From JAHEEL01 sp963700375 (lineage in GTDB: Bacteria > Actinomycetota > Acidimicrobiia > Spongiisociales > UBA5794): a stretch of 64,000 nt of DNA. The position numbers and the translations under genes were made by a program. Under the pieces are notes generated by a model. The model had not been told where the DNA came from and searched no databases. It saw only the letters and a program-made list of their open reading frames with translations. The stretch lies in assembly GCA_963700375.1 (NCBI GenBank), contig CAVOXF010000006.1, forward strand, positions 620,001 to 684,000, read 5' to 3'. Shown piece by piece: positions 62,222 to 64,000 of this stretch. The stretch's first letter is position 1. The number at the start of each line of letters is the position of its first letter.

Positions 62222-63034
62222 CTAGCTCGGGATCCACGCCCGGTATCGACGGTCGAGGTGCTCGACCCGTAGTTCCTCGTCGTAGCATTCCGACAAGGCG
62301 TCACCCGTCAGCACCGACTCGATCGGCCCATCGGCGATGATCCGGCCGCGCGACATCAGGGCAATGTGATCGAAGCCCGGCGGGATCTCTTCGACGTGGT
62401 GCGTCACGAGGACAGCGGCGGGACTCTCCGGGTCGACGGCGAGGTCGCCGAGCGACGCGACCAGCCGCTCCCGGGCTCCGAGGTCGAGGCCGGTCATGGC
62501 TTCGTCGAGGAGCAGTACCTCCGGACGGGTCATCAGACTTCGTGCGATGAACACCCGCTGCTTCTCCCCCGTCGAAAGCGTTCCGTAATCCCGGTCGGCA
62601 AGATGACCGGCCTGCATGCGTTCGAGCAGGAGACGGGCGAACTCCCAGTCGGCCTCCGTGTAGTCGTGCCATCGGGTGTCAACGAACGATGCGTGTTTGC
62701 CGGTGATGACGATGTCGATCGCGGGGAGGCGGTCGCGGATCATCTTCGCCGGACCCGATCCCACGTATCCGACACGTTCGCGCAGCGTCCGGACATCCAC
62801 CTTCCCGTGGGTTTCCCCGAGGAGCCGCACCGTACCCCGGGTGGGACCGAGGTAGGTGGAAGCGACCTGGAGCATGGTGGTCTTGCCGGCACCGTTTGGC
62901 CCGAGGAGCACCCACCGCTCATGCCGGTGAACATGCCAGTCGACATCCGAGAGGAGGTACCGCCCGTCGCGCACGACCGAAACACCCTCGAGTCCGAGGA
63001 CCTCGGAACGGTCGACAGCGTCTGTCTTGCTCAC
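62222..63034 (-). CDS. ABC transporter ATP-binding protein (YlmA/ModF-like)
   Basis: A 270-residue stand-alone ATPase. Walker A is GPNGAGKTT, the signature is degenerate (TLSTGEKQRVFIARSL), Walker B is VLLLDEAMTGLD and the switch histidine is VTHHVEEIP. No permease gene is adjacent, as is usual for YlmA-type proteins that may act as a soluble regulator or with a remote partner. GTG 63034 is inferred from the end of homology. Confidence 0.85.
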   Translation of the reverse strand: MSKTDAVDRSEVLGLEGVSVVRDGRYLLSDVDWHVHRHERWVLLGPNGAGKTTMLQVASTYLGPTRGTVRLLGETHGKVDVRTLRERVGYVGSGPAKMIRDRLPAIDIVITGKHASFVDTRWHDYTEADWEFARLLLERMQAGHLADRDYGTLSTGEKQRVFIARSLMTRPEVLLLDEAMTGLDLGARERLVASLGDLAVDPESPAAVLVTHHVEEIPPGFDHIALMSRGRIIADGPIESVLTGDALSECYDEELRVEHLDRRYRAWIPS

Positions 63035-63171
63035 GGGACCTGCCAATCCTCCCTGCCGGATCATGCGGTGCGGAGATAGTAGACCTGCCCGGAATACGGC
63101 CCCTCCGGTCCCCGGCGGTATTGTGACGCAGGTACCGCCGGAGATTCCGCGAGCACCAGGGAGGTCCTCGA

Positions 63172-63555
63172 ATGTCCCACAAGAAGAGCTGGATGGACTC
63201 GTTTTCCGAGACCGTAGACAAGGCAACGAAGGCGGCGGCTGAAGCCTGGGATGGAACCGCCGATATCAGGAAGGAAGCCTGGGAGAAGACGAAGGAGGCG
63301 GTCAACACCGCCTCGGACGCGCTCGACGAGGGTGTCGAGAAGGTCAAGGCGGCCTACAGGGACGGGGCGGGCGACGACTCGGAAGGAGAGGTTCCGGTTG
63401 AGATCGACGCGCAGGTTGTCGTGGACGTGGATCTGGACGAACCCGCACCGGCGACGGACGGGTCGATCCCCGCGACAACTGCCGACATCGACGACCCGGA
63501 TGAGACTGACCCGACCGAGCTGAGCGATGACATCGACGAGAGCGAAGCGTCGTAG
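63172..63555 (+). CDS. Acidic helical protein of unknown function
   Basis: A 127-residue soluble protein. The first 65 residues are alternating charged amphipathic helices (SETVDKATKAAAEAWD, KEAWEKTKEAVNTASD) reminiscent of apolipoprotein/LEA-like repeats. The remainder is a disordered Asp/Glu/Thr-rich tail. The ribosome site is strong (AGGGAGG seven bases before ATG 63172). No enzyme motif is present; a stress or membrane-surface role is only a guess. Confidence 0.65.
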   Translation: MSHKKSWMDSFSETVDKATKAAAEAWDGTADIRKEAWEKTKEAVNTASDALDEGVEKVKAAYRDGAGDDSEGEVPVEIDAQVVVDVDLDEPAPATDGSIPATTADIDDPDETDPTELSDDIDESEAS

Positions 63556-63603
63556 CGGGGTCCGGCCCGCCTGCTCGGAGTCGGCCTCCCATACCGGAGC
63601 GCG

Positions 63604-64000
63604 CTACGTGCTGGCCCCCCAGTTTCGAGCGGTCCCGAGGGCTGGCCTGACGTCGCGGTTGGCATCGACGAGTACGGCGGTGCAGAGTCCAGTCCGGTCC
63701 CCGTCCTCCCATCCGTCCACGGTTGGCATGAAGACTTCAATCCAGTACCGGGAGTCGGCGTACGGCTCCCCAACGTAGGCGGCAAATTGGGCTTCACAAC
63801 GGGCGTTGACCCAGTCGTAGAGCTCGTTCGTCTCCGGGGTAGGTCGACCCGAAGCCATCGATCTCGACTTTCCCGAAGAGCTCGGCTTCGTGCAGTTCGT
63901 TGCAGTCGACCACCGGCACGCTGTAGACCTCGGTCGCGGTGCCGGGGTTGAAGCACTCGCCCACCGAGAGCTCATCGATCGCTTCGCTGCCGTCGAGTTG
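63604..64000 (-). CDS. Septum-formation-domain protein, partial at window edge, one apparent frameshift
   Basis: The visible end starts with DGSEAIDELSVGECFNPGTATEVYSVPVVDCNELHEAEL (in parts) and continues after a shift near 63845 with NELYDWVNARCEAQFAAYVG, ADSRYWIEVFMPTVDGWEDG and ends ARNWGAST. The VGECF, VVDCNELHEAE and C-terminal cysteine motifs fit the actinobacterial septum-formation domain. The shift is one extra C in a CCCC run. The N-terminus, probably a membrane or signal segment, lies beyond the window. Confidence 0.7.
   Translation of the reverse strand, partial: NSTAAKRSMSSRWASASTPAPRPRSTACRWSTATNCTKPSSSGKSRSMASGRPTPETNELYDWVNARCEAQFAAYVGEPYADSRYWIEVFMPTVDGWEDGDRTGLCTAVLVDANRDVRPALGTARNWGAST

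Overview
The window is about 64 kb of high-GC bacterial chromosome. GTG starts are frequent, 4-base start/stop overlaps (ATGA, GTGA) are common, and there is an F420/FMN luciferase-like oxidoreductase, a divergent SseA/SufE pair and a septum-formation-domain protein. Together these point to an actinomycete, plausibly an uncultured Acidimicrobiia-like lineage (inference; no rRNA or tRNA gene was found). No phage, plasmid, IS or CRISPR signature was found.

Left end (1-11.3 kb): two minus-strand transcription units form one carbohydrate locus. The upstream unit encodes a sugar ABC importer (lipoprotein, double ATPase, permease), a MtnA-like isomerase and a class II aldolase/short-chain dehydrogenase fusion. 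The downstream unit encodes an LsrF-type thiolase, a muconolactone-isomerase-like protein, a methylthioribose-kinase-type kinase, a second MtnA isomerase and a transketolase N-terminal half that runs off the window. Both units are preceded by an array of TGCAC half-sites spaced about 10 bp apart. The gene content mixes methylthioribose salvage, 5-deoxyribose disposal and autoinducer-2 degradation, and suggests an oxidative and thiolytic route from a 5-deoxypentose (or AI-2) to DHAP plus acetyl-CoA. This is the most interesting candidate system here.

11.6-24 kb: a two-component system; a divergent ArsR regulator/membrane-protein pair with matched operators; LtrA and metallo-beta-lactamase-fold genes; a two-gene signalling unit (cyclic-nucleotide-binding histidine kinase plus a response regulator fused to glutaredoxin-like and thioredoxin-reductase-like domains that lack both catalytic cysteine pairs); a PEP-hydrolase-family/cupin pair; a VapC remnant; and an MFS transporter.

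24-40 kb: sseA/sufE, an ABC-2 exporter operon, an orphan DppB-type permease, a TudS/YbgA protein, a tandem 5'-nucleotidase gene broken by about ten frameshifts that almost all need one base to be skipped, an endonuclease-III-like glycosylase, an OFA-type MFS transporter and a PASTA/DUF4397 surface protein.

40-64 kb: mostly single-gene housekeeping or accessory loci. These include a squalene-cyclase-fold protein, a second LtrA, a second ABC-2 system, a PfkB kinase, DUF4389 and EamA membrane proteins, an internally deleted agmatinase remnant, a duplicated-module membrane protein, PaaI thioesterase, methyltransferase, PNPOx-like protein, YccF, LLM oxidoreductase, a MacB/FtsX-type exporter, MgtC and an ABC ATPase. 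Two families of short intergenic repeats sit at gene 3' ends. The right edge cuts a septum-formation-domain gene that also carries one apparent extra base.
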